From assembly GCA_016703335.1 (NCBI GenBank), contig JADJCG010000016.1, positions 71,544 to 135,543 on the forward strand: a stretch of DNA of 64,000 bases, read 5' to 3'. The first letter of the stretch is position 1; the number at the start of each line of letters is the position of its first letter. The DNA is from Caulobacteraceae bacterium (GTDB lineage: Bacteria > Pseudomonadota > Alphaproteobacteria > Caulobacterales > Aquidulcibacteraceae). The notes beneath the pieces were generated by a model. The model saw only the letters and a list, made by a program, of their open reading frames with translations, had not been told where the DNA came from and made no database searches. Shown in pieces: positions 43,484 to 52,493 of the stretch. Both the position numbers and the translations under genes were made by a program.

Positions 43484-44041
43484 CTATTCCAGCGCAAACT
43501 TCAGTTCGGCGCCGTTCTGGCATCGCTGCGCAGGGCGCATGCCATCGGGCGTGCAGGTTCTGGTTGTCGTCAGCAATCCCGTCGCGCGGCCTGGCGGCGT
43601 GACGACGTATTGCGAATACGTCTCGTAGTCCGCCTGGAATGATACCTCTGCCCCTGCATCGCGAAGCGCGTCGAGCAGATCCAGATTCGTGAATGGATAC
43701 TCGAACGACAACACCGTCACCGCATCGTCCGTGCCGAACACCGAGACGTCGACATTTGCGTTCTCCAGATCCAGCCAACCATTGCGGCGCGCAATAGCAT
43801 CGCTGGCCCGATCGCGCTGATCCGGCGCGTAGATGTGCCAATGCACGAAACGCGACACGCGAATACTGACGGCGTCCCATCGATAGCGCCAATCGCCGAG
43901 ATCATTTGGAGCGAGCGCCTGAACAACTACATCCGCCGTCGCGCGAACGTCCGGTGTGTCGCTGCGATCTATGCGACCATCCTGCGCATGAGCGCATCTC
44001 GGCAACAGTGCGATCGCAACGGCGATGAGCAAAGCGCGCAT
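43484..44041 (-). CDS. Hypothetical exported protein
   Basis: 185 aa. Signal peptide (residues 1-19, cleavage after AHA). The mature protein is mixed alpha/beta with VHWHIYAPDQ and LSFEYPFTNLDLLDALRDAG. Two Cys near the C-terminus (TCTPDGMRPAQRC) could form a disulfide. Family not recognised. It is directly after the SDR gene, sharing one base. Confidence 0.65.
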   Translation of the reverse strand: MRALLIAVAIALLPRCAHAQDGRIDRSDTPDVRATADVVVQALAPNDLGDWRYRWDAVSIRVSRFVHWHIYAPDQRDRASDAIARRNGWLDLENANVDVSVFGTDDAVTVLSFEYPFTNLDLLDALRDAGAEVSFQADYETYSQYVVTPPGRATGLLTTTRTCTPDGMRPAQRCQNGAELKFALE

Positions 44042-44823
44042 TAGAACTTCGAATAGCCTCCGTCGATCAAGATCGAGTCGCCGTTGTGGAAGCTGGAAGC
44101 GTCGCTGGCGAGATAGACGGCGACGCCGCCGAACTCTTCCGGCTTACCCCACCGGCGATACGGCACGCGGCTGATCACGTGCGTGGTGAAGGCATCGTTC
44201 TCTTGCGCCGCGCCCGTCATATCCGTGGCAATCCAGCCGGGTAGGATCGCATTGGCGCGTACGCCATAGCGCGCGAACTCGACGGCAATGCCATTGGTGA
44301 CTGAAATCACGGCGGCTTTCGTCGCCGTGTAATCCTGGTTGCGCGCGGCGCCGAAAATTGCGCCAAGGCTCGAGACCGCTGCAATCGAGCCGCCCGGATC
44401 GCCCTCTTCCGCGCGCGCTTTCATGTGGCGGCACGCTTCGCGCATGGTCCAGATCATGCCGTCGAGATTGATCGCCATCACACGGCGATAGTCTTCGCCG
44501 CCGATGTCGAGGAAGGATTTCCAGCGATTCGAGACGCCGGCATTGGCGAAGCAAGAATCGACGCGGCCGAATTCCGCAAGCGTCGTGTTGAAGCCGGCGA
44601 CAACGTTGGCTTCCGTTGAAACATCGACGATCCGCGCGCTCACCTTTGTGCCGTGCCCCTTGAGTTGCTCCAGCGCCCGCGCATTCTTCTCTGCGTTCGT
44701 GCCCCAAATCTCGACGTTCGCGCCCGCCTGCGCGAGCGCATCCGCCATGCCGAGGCCAATGCCGCCATTGCCGCCAGTAATCAGCGCGACACGGCCAGTG
44801 AGATCGAACGGTTTATAGGTCAT
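44041..44823 (-). CDS. SDR family NAD(P)-dependent oxidoreductase
   Basis: 260 aa from the ATG at 44823 (TYKPFDLTGRVALITGG). Classical SDR motifs: GGNGGIG cofactor loop, FANAG, catalytic Ser in SSLGAIFG and YTATK (Tyr/Lys), and PGWIATDM. Substrate unknown. It lies between the previous gene and a short gene upstream. Confidence 0.92.
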   Translation of the reverse strand: MTYKPFDLTGRVALITGGNGGIGLGMADALAQAGANVEIWGTNAEKNARALEQLKGHGTKVSARIVDVSTEANVVAGFNTTLAEFGRVDSCFANAGVSNRWKSFLDIGGEDYRRVMAINLDGMIWTMREACRHMKARAEEGDPGGSIAAVSSLGAIFGAARNQDYTATKAAVISVTNGIAVEFARYGVRANAILPGWIATDMTGAAQENDAFTTHVISRVPYRRWGKPEEFGGVAVYLASDASSFHNGDSILIDGGYSKF

Positions 44824-44831
44824 TGGCCAAC

Positions 44832-45182
44832 TCAAAAATTTCGGAACGGCAAAGTCGGATCACCACCTGGATAGCGAGTCAGATCCAATCCCGCCCCGGA
44901 CGCGGCGTCTAGGACTGGCGTGACAATCAATTCGCGCTCGTCGGTCTCCAAAAAAAGAACCCAAAAAAAACGGGGAAATTTTACCAACCCCGAAAAAAAA
45001 ACCATCCTCGGGACCTGATCTGCAGGAAGCGAAGCACGGCCAGAATCTTCGACCGCCCGATCAACCGCGGCATGTGCCTCAGTGCTGTGGTCAGCGAGAT
45101 TGAACTCTAAGCAAGTCGCCCAATGCGCGGCCAATCGGGCCTTCGTATTGATCGCAATCTCTCGAATGACCTGTCCAGACAT
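44832..45182 (-). CDS. Hypothetical protein with a disturbed middle section
   Basis: 116 aa, an open frame between the SDR gene and priA. The central part (about residues 60-82, PRMVFFSGLVKFPRFFWVLF) is encoded by a run of A, G and C homopolymers at 44947-45001 that looks like base-calling stutter and may be wrong. The flanks look like real coding sequence. Family not recognised. Confidence 0.5.
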   Translation of the reverse strand: MSGQVIREIAINTKARLAAHWATCLEFNLADHSTEAHAAVDRAVEDSGRASLPADQVPRMVFFSGLVKFPRFFWVLFLETDERELIVTPVLDAASGAGLDLTRYPGGDPTLPFRNF

Positions 45183-45189
45183 GGCAAAC

Positions 45190-47469
45190 CTACAAGAACG
45201 AGTAAGGATCGACGTCGATCTGCACGCGCACGGCGCTGTGCAGCTTCACGCGGCTCGACCATGCGGCCAAGAACGCGCTGACATCGACCCCGCGATTGGC
45301 GCGGACGAGAAAGCGGTGGCGGTGCATGCCGCGAATGACGCTGAGCGGCGCCGGCGCTGGCCCCCAAAGATCCAGACCTTCGACATGCGGCGCTTTCTCG
45401 CCGAGAGCTTTGGCGGCGTCAGCCGCAAGCTGTTCGCTCGGCGCGGAGACAATGATCGCCGCGAGGCGTCCATATGGCGGCATCCCCGCCGCTTCGCGTT
45501 CGGCGACTTCGGCGGCGAAGAAAGCGTCGCGATCCTGCGCGGCGAGCGCCTGCATTACTGGTTCGTGCGGCGCGTAAGTTTGAATGAGCGCCCTGCCCGG
45601 CTTTTCGTGACGGCCAGCGCGGCCGGCGACTTGGCTGACAAGCTGGAAGGTGCGCTCGCCGGCGCGGAGGTCGCCGCCTTTGAGACCAAGGTCTGCGTCG
45701 ACGACGCCAACGAACGTCAGGTTCGGGAAGTTGTGACCCTTGGCGACGATCTGCGTGCCGATGAGAATATCGATCTCATTGTTCTCCATCCGCGCCACCA
45801 ACTCTCGTACCGCGTCGCCGTTCGGGGTGGTGTCGGAAGAGAAAATCTCGATGCGGGCGTTCGGGAAGCTGTCGCGTACTTCTTCTTCGATGCGCTCAAC
45901 GCCGGGACCAATCGATGTAAACGCATCGACGGCTTTACACTCCGGGCACTCCTTCGGCTTTGGAATCGAAAAGCCGGTGAGGTGACAAACCAGCCGCCCG
46001 GAATAGCGGTGCTCCACCAACCATGAATCGCTGTCCGGCGACCGCATCCGATGCCCGCACGCACGGCAGAGCGTGAGCGGCGCGTAGCCACGACGGTTCA
46101 TATAGAAGAGTGATTGCTCGCCGCGCAGCAACGCTTCGGCGGCGGCGGTGATTAGCTTTGGCGAAAGCCAACGGCCCTTTTCCGGGGGATCGAGCTTCAG
46201 GTCGATAAGCTGGACATCGGGAAGTTCGGCAACACCGTGCCGTGATGGCAGCTGAATGTGCGCGTAGCGGCCAGCTTGTGCGTTCACGAGCGTTTCGAGC
46301 GAGGGCGTCGCGCTGGCGAGGATCACCATGCAATCACCGAGCTTCGCGCGCGCCACGGCCATATCACGCGCCTGATAGATGACGCCCTCTTCCTGCTTGT
46401 AAGAAGGGTCGTGCTCTTCGTCGATGACGATGAGGCGCAGATTTGGGTATGGCAAAAAGAGCGCCGAACGCGCGCCAACGATGAGACGCGCGCGGCCTGC
46501 AGCGATTTCGCGCCAAGCCCGGCGGCGGGCCTTTGGTTGAATGGCGGAGTGCCACTCAATCGGCTTTACGCCAAAGCGCGCTTCGAACCGGCTCATCGCC
46601 GATTGCGTCAGCGCAATTTCCGGGAGCAGCACCAACACCTGCGCGTCTGGCGCGCCCTTCAGCGCTTCAGCCGCCGCCTCCAGATAAACTTCCGTCTTGC
46701 CCGAGCCGGTGACGCCATCGAGCAGCGCGACGTGAAATTTGTTCTCGCGCACCGAGATGCACATTTCATCGGCGGCAGCTTGTTGGATGCCTGAGAGCGG
46801 CTTGCCGCGCATGTTGAGATCGGGCGCCGGGAACGGCGGATCTTCGCTGATCTCTAACTTCGTCAGCGCACCGCAATCGACCAGCCCTTTGACGACGGCC
46901 GACGAGGTCTCGGCGCGCCGCGCCAACTCGGCAGCGCTAACATGCTCCTTGGCCGCCTCTTCCATCACGCGACGGCGGGCGTCCGTGAGCTTGGGCGGTG
47001 TTTGGCCGGTTGGAGCGATGACTGTTTGAGTGGGCGGCGGAAACAGCGCTTCGGGCGAGCGCACGACCATGCGCGAAAGATCGCCCGCCGGGCGCACGAC
47101 GTATTTGGCGGCCCAATCGACTAAGGCGCGGCTGATCTCCGGGACGGGGGTGCCGCGCAGGACTTCTTCGATCGCTTTTAGGTTGCCGGCGCCGGGGTGA
47201 TCGCGCTCGACGCCCCAGAGGACGCCGCGCACCAAGCGCGAGCCGATCGGCGCGATGACGTGCTGGCCGGGTTGGATCAACCGCGAAGACGGCGCGCGGT
47301 AGTCGAAGGGCTCCGGCAGCGGCAGCGGAAAGAGTACCGAGACTTTATCGAGCGTATCGGAGACGAACTCGGCACCCTCTTCCGCGACCGAAAATAGCGG
47401 GCCGAGCGAGGGCGCCGTGCGGTTGCGCTTGAGCGCTTCCATGGCGCGGCGACGGGCGGTCGAGTTCAT
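45190..47469 (-). CDS. priA: Primosomal protein N' (replication restart helicase)
   Basis: 759 aa from the ATG at 47469 (NSTARRRAMEALKRNR); the frame stays open to 47688, but that stretch is non-family. N-terminal 3'-DNA-binding domain (PEPFDYRAPSS), helicase Walker A GVTGSGKTEVYLE, DEEHDPSYKQEEG, then the zinc-binding Cys pairs (CRACGHRM, CHLTGF, CPECK), and the helicase C-lobe QIVAKGHNFPNLTFVGVVDA. PriA reloads replication at stalled forks. Confidence 0.96.
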   Translation of the reverse strand: MNSTARRRAMEALKRNRTAPSLGPLFSVAEEGAEFVSDTLDKVSVLFPLPLPEPFDYRAPSSRLIQPGQHVIAPIGSRLVRGVLWGVERDHPGAGNLKAIEEVLRGTPVPEISRALVDWAAKYVVRPAGDLSRMVVRSPEALFPPPTQTVIAPTGQTPPKLTDARRRVMEEAAKEHVSAAELARRAETSSAVVKGLVDCGALTKLEISEDPPFPAPDLNMRGKPLSGIQQAAADEMCISVRENKFHVALLDGVTGSGKTEVYLEAAAEALKGAPDAQVLVLLPEIALTQSAMSRFEARFGVKPIEWHSAIQPKARRRAWREIAAGRARLIVGARSALFLPYPNLRLIVIDEEHDPSYKQEEGVIYQARDMAVARAKLGDCMVILASATPSLETLVNAQAGRYAHIQLPSRHGVAELPDVQLIDLKLDPPEKGRWLSPKLITAAAEALLRGEQSLFYMNRRGYAPLTLCRACGHRMRSPDSDSWLVEHRYSGRLVCHLTGFSIPKPKECPECKAVDAFTSIGPGVERIEEEVRDSFPNARIEIFSSDTTPNGDAVRELVARMENNEIDILIGTQIVAKGHNFPNLTFVGVVDADLGLKGGDLRAGERTFQLVSQVAGRAGRHEKPGRALIQTYAPHEPVMQALAAQDRDAFFAAEVAEREAAGMPPYGRLAAIIVSAPSEQLAADAAKALGEKAPHVEGLDLWGPAPAPLSVIRGMHRHRFLVRANRGVDVSAFLAAWSSRVKLHSAVRVQIDVDPYSFL

Positions 47470-47594
47470 TGCCCCTGAATCTAGGGGCTCGCGGGATTCG
47501 GCGAAAGCGCCAGATGTTGTGGACCTGTTACTGAATGCGACTTTTACCTTTCTTACCAACTGGTTCTTAGCCACGCGCCGCGCATACCGCGCGC

Positions 47595-48512
47595 ATGTTC
47601 GCAAAGCTATTATCACGGCTCGTGCCGCTACCAGCCAGCGCGCACGACCACCTGTTCTCGACGTTCGCGCCGGAAGGCGCGCCGCCACAGGTTCTGAATA
47701 CGATCTACCACCAGTATCGCGACGCGATGCCGGATGAACGCGTGCCGCCGCAGCACGCGCATTTCCGGGCGCTGGTTGATCGGATCATCGGCGCGAACTG
47801 GCGCCGGCTTGATGGCATCGAGCTTCGCCGCGTCGGTTCGGCCTACGTGTCCTGCTTTGAGCGTGCGGAAGCCTTCGAGTTTCAGCTGGCGCTGTGGCGG
47901 GTCGATCCCGGCTTTCGCGATCTGCTGGTGAAGACGCGCGAGCAATTGATTGCGGAGCTTATCCCGTTGGCGGCGGCGGAGAGCGCGCGGCGAGCGCACT
48001 TCTCGCGTTGGAAGGAGTGCCGCTCCGCTCCGCTCGACATCGAGGCTGACAGCTTGCTGGGCCTGATCCAGCAAATGGCGCCGGACGACTGGCATCAAAT
48101 CGTTCTGGGTTGGGATTGGAACCTGGGCGTTGCGGAATTGGGGTGGATCACCGCTCAACGCACGTGCGATCGGGCGACGGCGGTTTTTGCGCTCTGCGCG
48201 GGTTCGCCTGGCGATGTTGCGACAAGGCGAGCGCGTCACGACGACCATGGCGGGTTTGTGCGCGAGCTCGCGGCGCGGATCGAAGGCGGCTTCTACCCCA
48301 CCGCCGAATTGGCGCTCGACCTGCCGATGCGGCAGCGGTTTGCGTTCGAGGCTGAGTTGGCGACAGCGCGCGCGACAGGTGTAAGCCCGTGGCAGATTCC
48401 CGACGCGCTGATCTCGTACGAGGGCCAGCGACGGCATGTGCCGAAGTACGCGGTCAGCAACGGTCGGGTGCACTACGAGTACGAATACTGGCTCGGGCGT
48501 TTCGGCACGTAA
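47595..48512 (+). CDS. DUF4274-like protein
   Basis: 305 aa. The mid-section WHQIVLGWDWNLGVAELGWI followed by QRTCDRATAVFALCAGSPG matches the DUF4274 pattern (W-x-x-W-x-G-x-x-x-x-x-x-W-I...C-D-x-x-T-A). Flanking regions are helical with many Arg. No catalytic motif is known for this family. It is transcribed divergently from priA, and xerC follows after 36 nt. Confidence 0.7.
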   Translation: MFAKLLSRLVPLPASAHDHLFSTFAPEGAPPQVLNTIYHQYRDAMPDERVPPQHAHFRALVDRIIGANWRRLDGIELRRVGSAYVSCFERAEAFEFQLALWRVDPGFRDLLVKTREQLIAELIPLAAAESARRAHFSRWKECRSAPLDIEADSLLGLIQQMAPDDWHQIVLGWDWNLGVAELGWITAQRTCDRATAVFALCAGSPGDVATRRARHDDHGGFVRELAARIEGGFYPTAELALDLPMRQRFAFEAELATARATGVSPWQIPDALISYEGQRRHVPKYAVSNGRVHYEYEYWLGRFGT

Positions 48513-48548
48513 CCGAAGCCTTAATGCGTCGGCGGCATGCTCGCGCGC

Positions 48549-49463
48549 ATGACGGCCGCTTCCGCCCTGCTCTCGCAATGGACCGCGCACTTGCGCGACG
48601 AGCGCCGTTTCTCGGATAATTCAGTTGAAGCTTATGAGCGCGACGTTGCGGCTTTTCTGGGCTTTTTGAGCGGACATTTGGGCGGCGCGCCCAGTGCGAA
48701 AGATTTGGCGGAGCTGGAGCCGCGCGATCTGCGGGCTTATCTCGCGCATCGCCGGCAAGGGCCTGATGCGTTGGCCGATCGCTCCATTTCGCGCGCTCTG
48801 GCGGCCATTCGCAGCTTCTATCGTTTCCTTGAGCGCCGCCACGGCGTGAAGAACGCGCGGCTTGCCTTGGTGCGCGGGCCGAAGCTGAAGCGTTCGCTGC
48901 CGCGACCTGTTTCAGAAGGCGCGGCGCGCAATCTGATCGCCGAAGCGATCGCCTCTGCCCCCGATGATTGGCAGGGCGCGCGCGATGCGGCGCTGATCAC
49001 ATTGCTCTATGCGGCGGGGCTTCGGATCAGCGAGGCGCTGGCTCTCACGGGTGGCGATCTGCCTTTGCCGGAAGTGCTTCGCGTACACGGCAAGGGCGGC
49101 AAGGAGCGCGTCGTGCCGCTGCTTGCTGCAGCCCGGCAGGCCGTCGAACGCTACGTCGAACTTTGCCCCTACAGCATCGACGAAGACGCACCGCTCTTCC
49201 GTGCGAGCCGCGGCGGAGCCTTCTCTCCACGCATGGCTCAGGCGCTGATGGAGCGTTTGCGCATGAGTCTGGGCCTGCCTTCGAGCGCTACGCCACACTC
49301 TTTGCGGCATGCGTTCGCAACACATTTGCTCGCGAACGGCGCCGATCTCAGAGCCATCCAAGACCTGCTCGGACACGAATCGCTCTCGACGACTCAGACG
49401 TACACGAGCGTCGAAGCGCAAAAAATTTTGCAGGCGTATCGGCGCGCGCATCCGCGTTCGTGA
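48549..49463 (+). CDS. xerC: Tyrosine recombinase XerC
   Basis: 304 aa from the ATG at 48549. The N-terminal core-binding domain is followed by the catalytic domain with LRISEAL (Arg), GKGGKERVVPL (Lys), HSLRHAFATHLL (His, Arg), GHESLSTTQTYT (His and the nucleophile Tyr). Together with XerD it resolves chromosome dimers at dif. Position next to priA and full length favour the chromosomal XerC over a mobile-element integrase. Confidence 0.93.
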   Translation: MTAASALLSQWTAHLRDERRFSDNSVEAYERDVAAFLGFLSGHLGGAPSAKDLAELEPRDLRAYLAHRRQGPDALADRSISRALAAIRSFYRFLERRHGVKNARLALVRGPKLKRSLPRPVSEGAARNLIAEAIASAPDDWQGARDAALITLLYAAGLRISEALALTGGDLPLPEVLRVHGKGGKERVVPLLAAARQAVERYVELCPYSIDEDAPLFRASRGGAFSPRMAQALMERLRMSLGLPSSATPHSLRHAFATHLLANGADLRAIQDLLGHESLSTTQTYTSVEAQKILQAYRRAHPRS

Positions 49464-49681
49464 GCATTTTCGCGCGGGCGCATAGCGCTGCGCGCCTTTG
49501 TTTTCAAGGCTCGTAGAGTTTTCGTGCAGTGATCGCGAAGAGAAAAATCGAAGACGCAGAAAAATGCACGCGATGACTTGCGGAAACTACTTGCAAACCA
49601 AATTCAGCGAGAAAAAGCACCGGAGAGTCAATCAACTCCCATCCAACCACGACCAAAACAAAACCAATGAGGAAAATGACC

Positions 49682-49882
49682 ATGGCTAAGAAAGTTAAGA
49701 AGGCCGCTGCCAAGAAGCCGGCGAAGAAGGTTGCGAAGAAGTCGGTCCGCAAGGCCGCCACGCGCAAGACCACGAAGAAGGCCGTCGCCAAGAAGCCGGC
49801 GAAGACGACCGCGAAGAAGACGGTTCGCAAGGCTGCGAAGCGCAAGACCGCCAAGAAGGTCGCTCCGCCGGTTGCGATGTAA
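49682..49882 (+). CDS. Histone H1-like DNA-binding protein
   Basis: 66 aa, composed almost entirely of Ala, Lys, Arg, Thr and Val in PAKK/TAKK repeats (KKVKKAAAKKPAKKVAKKS and similar). Such Lys-rich tails resemble histone H1-like proteins of the Hc1 or AlgP kind and bind DNA non-specifically. Start at the ATG at 49682 with GAGGA upstream. A long AT-rich leader (49464-49681) precedes it, and a strong terminator follows, so it is monocistronic. Confidence 0.88.
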   Translation: MAKKVKKAAAKKPAKKVAKKSVRKAATRKTTKKAVAKKPAKTTAKKTVRKAAKRKTAKKVAPPVAM

Positions 49883-49888
49883 AGTCCG

Positions 49889-49919
49889 AAAAGGGGGACG
49901 CGAGAGCGTCCCCCTTTTT
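49889..49919 (+). terminator. Rho-independent terminator of the histone-like gene
   Basis: GGGGGACGC pairs with GCGTCCCCC around the tetraloop GAGA (9 bp, extended to 13 by A/T pairs), followed by a T-run. It lies 7 nt after the stop. Confidence 0.93.
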
Positions 49920-50522
49920 CTTTCGAGCTTAGATCAAGGATCTTGATGCGCTCTCCGGTTATTCGTTGTCCTCGCTCCCGCTACGAACACCGTCGACTTT
50001 CGCGCTACGCTTTCAAGCAACGATCCTGCCCGCGCTACTAGCGCCCTTCCCTTTTCTCCCTTCAGACTGTGACGTCGCGCTTCGACAGGCTCAGCGTGAC
50101 GACTTTCTTTACCTCCGCGAATGCGTTCGCGCCTTCGCCGGCGAGACCCCGACGGTTCAAGAAGATGGAGAGCCCGGAGCGCGTGGGACGCGCTGAGGTA
50201 GTGTCTAGATGCGGCGCTGATTGCTCGAACGCCGCCGCGTGTCGCCACGCGCTCCGGTACGGTTTGCTTCGCCGGGCCGCAGGCGGGAGGTTTTTCACTC
50301 CGTCAAACGGTCCCCGGCGGCGTGCGGGTGGCGCTGTTCACACCGGCCCCGGTCCACCCCCACAGTTATGGCGCCCTGTGGGCTTCCGCCCTCCTCCGCC
50401 CTTTGCGAGCTTCGTTGAGCGTCACGCTCAACCGCAGCGCTTCGAGTTGATGCGAACAGGGTACCAACTGTTTTCCGTTCAAAACGCGGGGCCGAGTCTA
50501 AGGGCAATCTGGAGGTGTAGGA
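49920..50522. repeat. Gene-poor, palindrome-rich repeat-like region
   Basis: No gene is supported here. The unit CTTCGACAGGCTCAGCGTGAC (50079-50099) resembles a short intergenic repeat I know from many genomes. Between about 50190 and 50460 lies a denser block with conserved-looking words; its best-defined part is the perfect palindrome TTGAGCGTCACGCTCAA at 50415-50431. All long ORFs over it are Pro/Arg-rich and unconvincing. It could be an RNA or a mobile repeat; the length and type are not settled. Confidence 0.5.
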
Positions 50523-51001
50523 TAGATTTCGGCGCTGGCATCGGCGTCGTTGGGATTTTGGCGCTGACTAGTGGGATAGATCGGCAAGCGTCCGGTATTG
50601 GCCCGTTCAAGTGGGAAGAGTGCGGATTTGGCTGTTGGATCGCCATCGAAAAGTCGACGCAACGTGTGATCGGATACGTAGGCATTTCTGTGCCACACTT
50701 TCTTCCTGAAATCCTTCCCGCCGTCGAAGTCGGCTGGCGCTTCGATCCTGACATTTGGGGTCGTGGGTATGCCACGGAGGGCGCCGCCGCCGCATTGGAT
50801 GAAGCGTTCAACACCCTGGGCCTTGATGCAGTGTGCTCGGCGCCGCAATCGATCAACCCGCCATCTAGTCGCGTATGTGACAGGCTGGGTATGCGCCTGG
50901 GAGAGTGGTCAAAGCTGCAGCGACGCCCCGTCGGGAGGCTGTCGACGTCAACCTCTACTGGATCACGAAAGACGAATGGCTTCGCCGCAACTCTGTCGCG
51001 T
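50523..51001 (+). pseudogene. GNAT acetyltransferase, truncated N-terminus and frameshift
   Basis: Recognisable GNAT core: ECGFGCWIAIEKSTQRVIGY, the acetyl-CoA loop WGRGYATEGAAAALDEAF, then GLDAVCSAPQSINPPSSRV and RLGM. After a frame change near 50908 the expected tail resumes with AAATPRREAVDVNLYWITKD and ends at a TGA. Upstream, the N-terminal strand (FRRW) is only seen in a different frame (50525-50570), so the start is uncertain. This class acetylates small amines or protein termini. Confidence 0.6.
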
Positions 51002-51131
51002 GACCGCCTTCGCAGAAAAGCGGACGCTCGCTCCGATCCCGCGGTAGAGCAACGAATACATCACGCAAATGTCGGATCCGGAGTTCTCGAACCGTCCTCA
51101 AGATATTACAAACCCAACCTTGAGAGCGGAC

Positions 51132-51566
51132 ATGAAAATCACCGTCGAGAAACTGGTCAAAGCTCCGGTCGCCACAGTGTGGAGCGCCTACACCACGCCT
51201 GCCGATATCGAGCAGTGGAACGCGGCGTCTGAAGATTGGCACACGACCAAAGCTAGCGTTGATCTGCGCGTCGGCGGCCAATTCTCGTCACGCATGGAGG
51301 CGAAGGACGGAAGCTTCGGTTTCGACTTTGCCGGCACGTACACGAAGATCGAGCCTGAAAGGCTGATCGAATACGCTTTCGGCGATCGCGCCGCCGTTGT
51401 TGATTTCTTGCCAACCGCGGACGGCGTCAACGTGAGAGTCACCTTCGACGCCGAAACACAGAACCCTGCCGAAATGCAGCGCAGTGGCTGGCAGGCGATC
51501 CTCGATAATTTCGCGAGACACGTCGAGGCCGGCCGCTCGGGATTTGCTGGCTCAGGTGTGGGATAG
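51132..51566 (+). CDS. SRPBCC / AHSA1-like domain protein
   Basis: 144 aa from the ATG at 51132 (KITVEKLVKAPVATVWSAYT); an ATG at 51069 in the same frame is less likely because the added residues are hydrophilic filler. The START-like AHSA1 pattern is TTPADIEQWNAASEDWHTTK, GGQFSSRMEAKDGSFGFDF, and a C-terminal helix GWQAILDNFARHVEAG. Such proteins bind hydrophobic ligands; target unknown. Confidence 0.85.
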   Translation: MKITVEKLVKAPVATVWSAYTTPADIEQWNAASEDWHTTKASVDLRVGGQFSSRMEAKDGSFGFDFAGTYTKIEPERLIEYAFGDRAAVVDFLPTADGVNVRVTFDAETQNPAEMQRSGWQAILDNFARHVEAGRSGFAGSGVG

Positions 51567-51668
51567 ATTTACCAAGGCCGCTATTGGCCCGAAGTCGACG
51601 TTGGCGGATCTGTGTCAGAATGGCTGACGCAGCGCATTGTCATGCAGTCGCCGATCGAGCGGGAACCC

Positions 51669-52340
51669 TTACGCCATGAACGGCGACAAAATCCGTGTCA
51701 GTACGTGCATTGTCCATGGGTGGGTCTTGCTGGCAGGCGCTTGGTCTACGACGTTGAGCAGGACTGATGCGGCGGCGTCGGGAGTTATCATAAACGGACG
51801 AAAATCCGACTTCGCCATCTTAGTTGCTACAAAGCCTAAGCGCACGACACTTACGCGAACACCAAGCGCCCCGAGGGGACGGCGGAGTCCGCGCAGGTAA
51901 GCTGTAACGCCTGCCTTTGAAGCGCCGTAAGCCGGCGCCGAGGCGGACGCCAAGTCTCCGATGCTCGACACACCGATAATCTGCCCTTTCTTGCGCTCTC
52001 TCATCCCAGGCAACACGGCGCGCACGGTGTCAGCAAGGCCGCCGAAATTCACGCGAATTGTGTCGGTATCCGCGGCGACGCCAGACGTTCCAAAAGGTTC
52101 GCCTATTCCAGCGCAATACACCGCGACGTCGATCACTTGGTCTGCGGCTATGAACTCACACAGTTTCTCGTAGAAGCCGGATGCTGTTATATCGAGTTGG
52201 TGTTGTCGGTGCTGAGCGCCCAATGACGCCACGTCGGACCGGGAAACACCAAGAACGTGATCTCCTCGGTCGATCAAGCGCTTTGTCAGCGCCAAACCGA
52301 TCCCGTCACTATTTCCAACAATAAGAACCCGCTTGCCCAT
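51669..52340 (-). CDS. SDR family oxidoreductase
   Basis: 223 aa from the ATG at 52340 (GKRVLIVGNSDGIG). Motifs: GNSDGIG (short-chain dehydrogenase cofactor loop), YCAGIGEPFG, SSIGDLAS, YGASKAG (Tyr-x-x-x-Lys), and LGFVATKM. Distinct from the SDR at 44.0 kb. Substrate unknown. It converges with the SRPBCC gene. Confidence 0.9.
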   Translation of the reverse strand: MGKRVLIVGNSDGIGLALTKRLIDRGDHVLGVSRSDVASLGAQHRQHQLDITASGFYEKLCEFIAADQVIDVAVYCAGIGEPFGTSGVAADTDTIRVNFGGLADTVRAVLPGMRERKKGQIIGVSSIGDLASASAPAYGASKAGVTAYLRGLRRPLGALGVRVSVVRLGFVATKMAKSDFRPFMITPDAAASVLLNVVDQAPASKTHPWTMHVLTRILSPFMA

Positions 52341-52493
52341 TTCGCACCATCGCTTCGGAGGTCGATCCGGCTCGTAGCCGCGAACGACATACCTCGGCAA
52401 TGCGCGGAGCGCTTGCGCCAATCTCTATAGCTGTCCCACGCGAGCGCCCAAGGCGCGGTCAAATTGAACGACAGCTCCCGGCGAAAAGACGGA

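Noticed and set aside
48549..49463. Mobile-element integrase
   Set aside because: All XerC features are present, with no attachment repeats or cargo genes nearby.
50190..50460. tmRNA or RNase P RNA
   Set aside because: No tmRNA tag-like coding sequence, no tRNA-like ends, and no RNase P core words could be found.
50069..51232. 387-aa ORF covering the repeat-like region and GNAT
   Set aside because: Only the GNAT part is protein-like; the rest is a chance open frame through non-coding repeat DNA and past the GNAT end.
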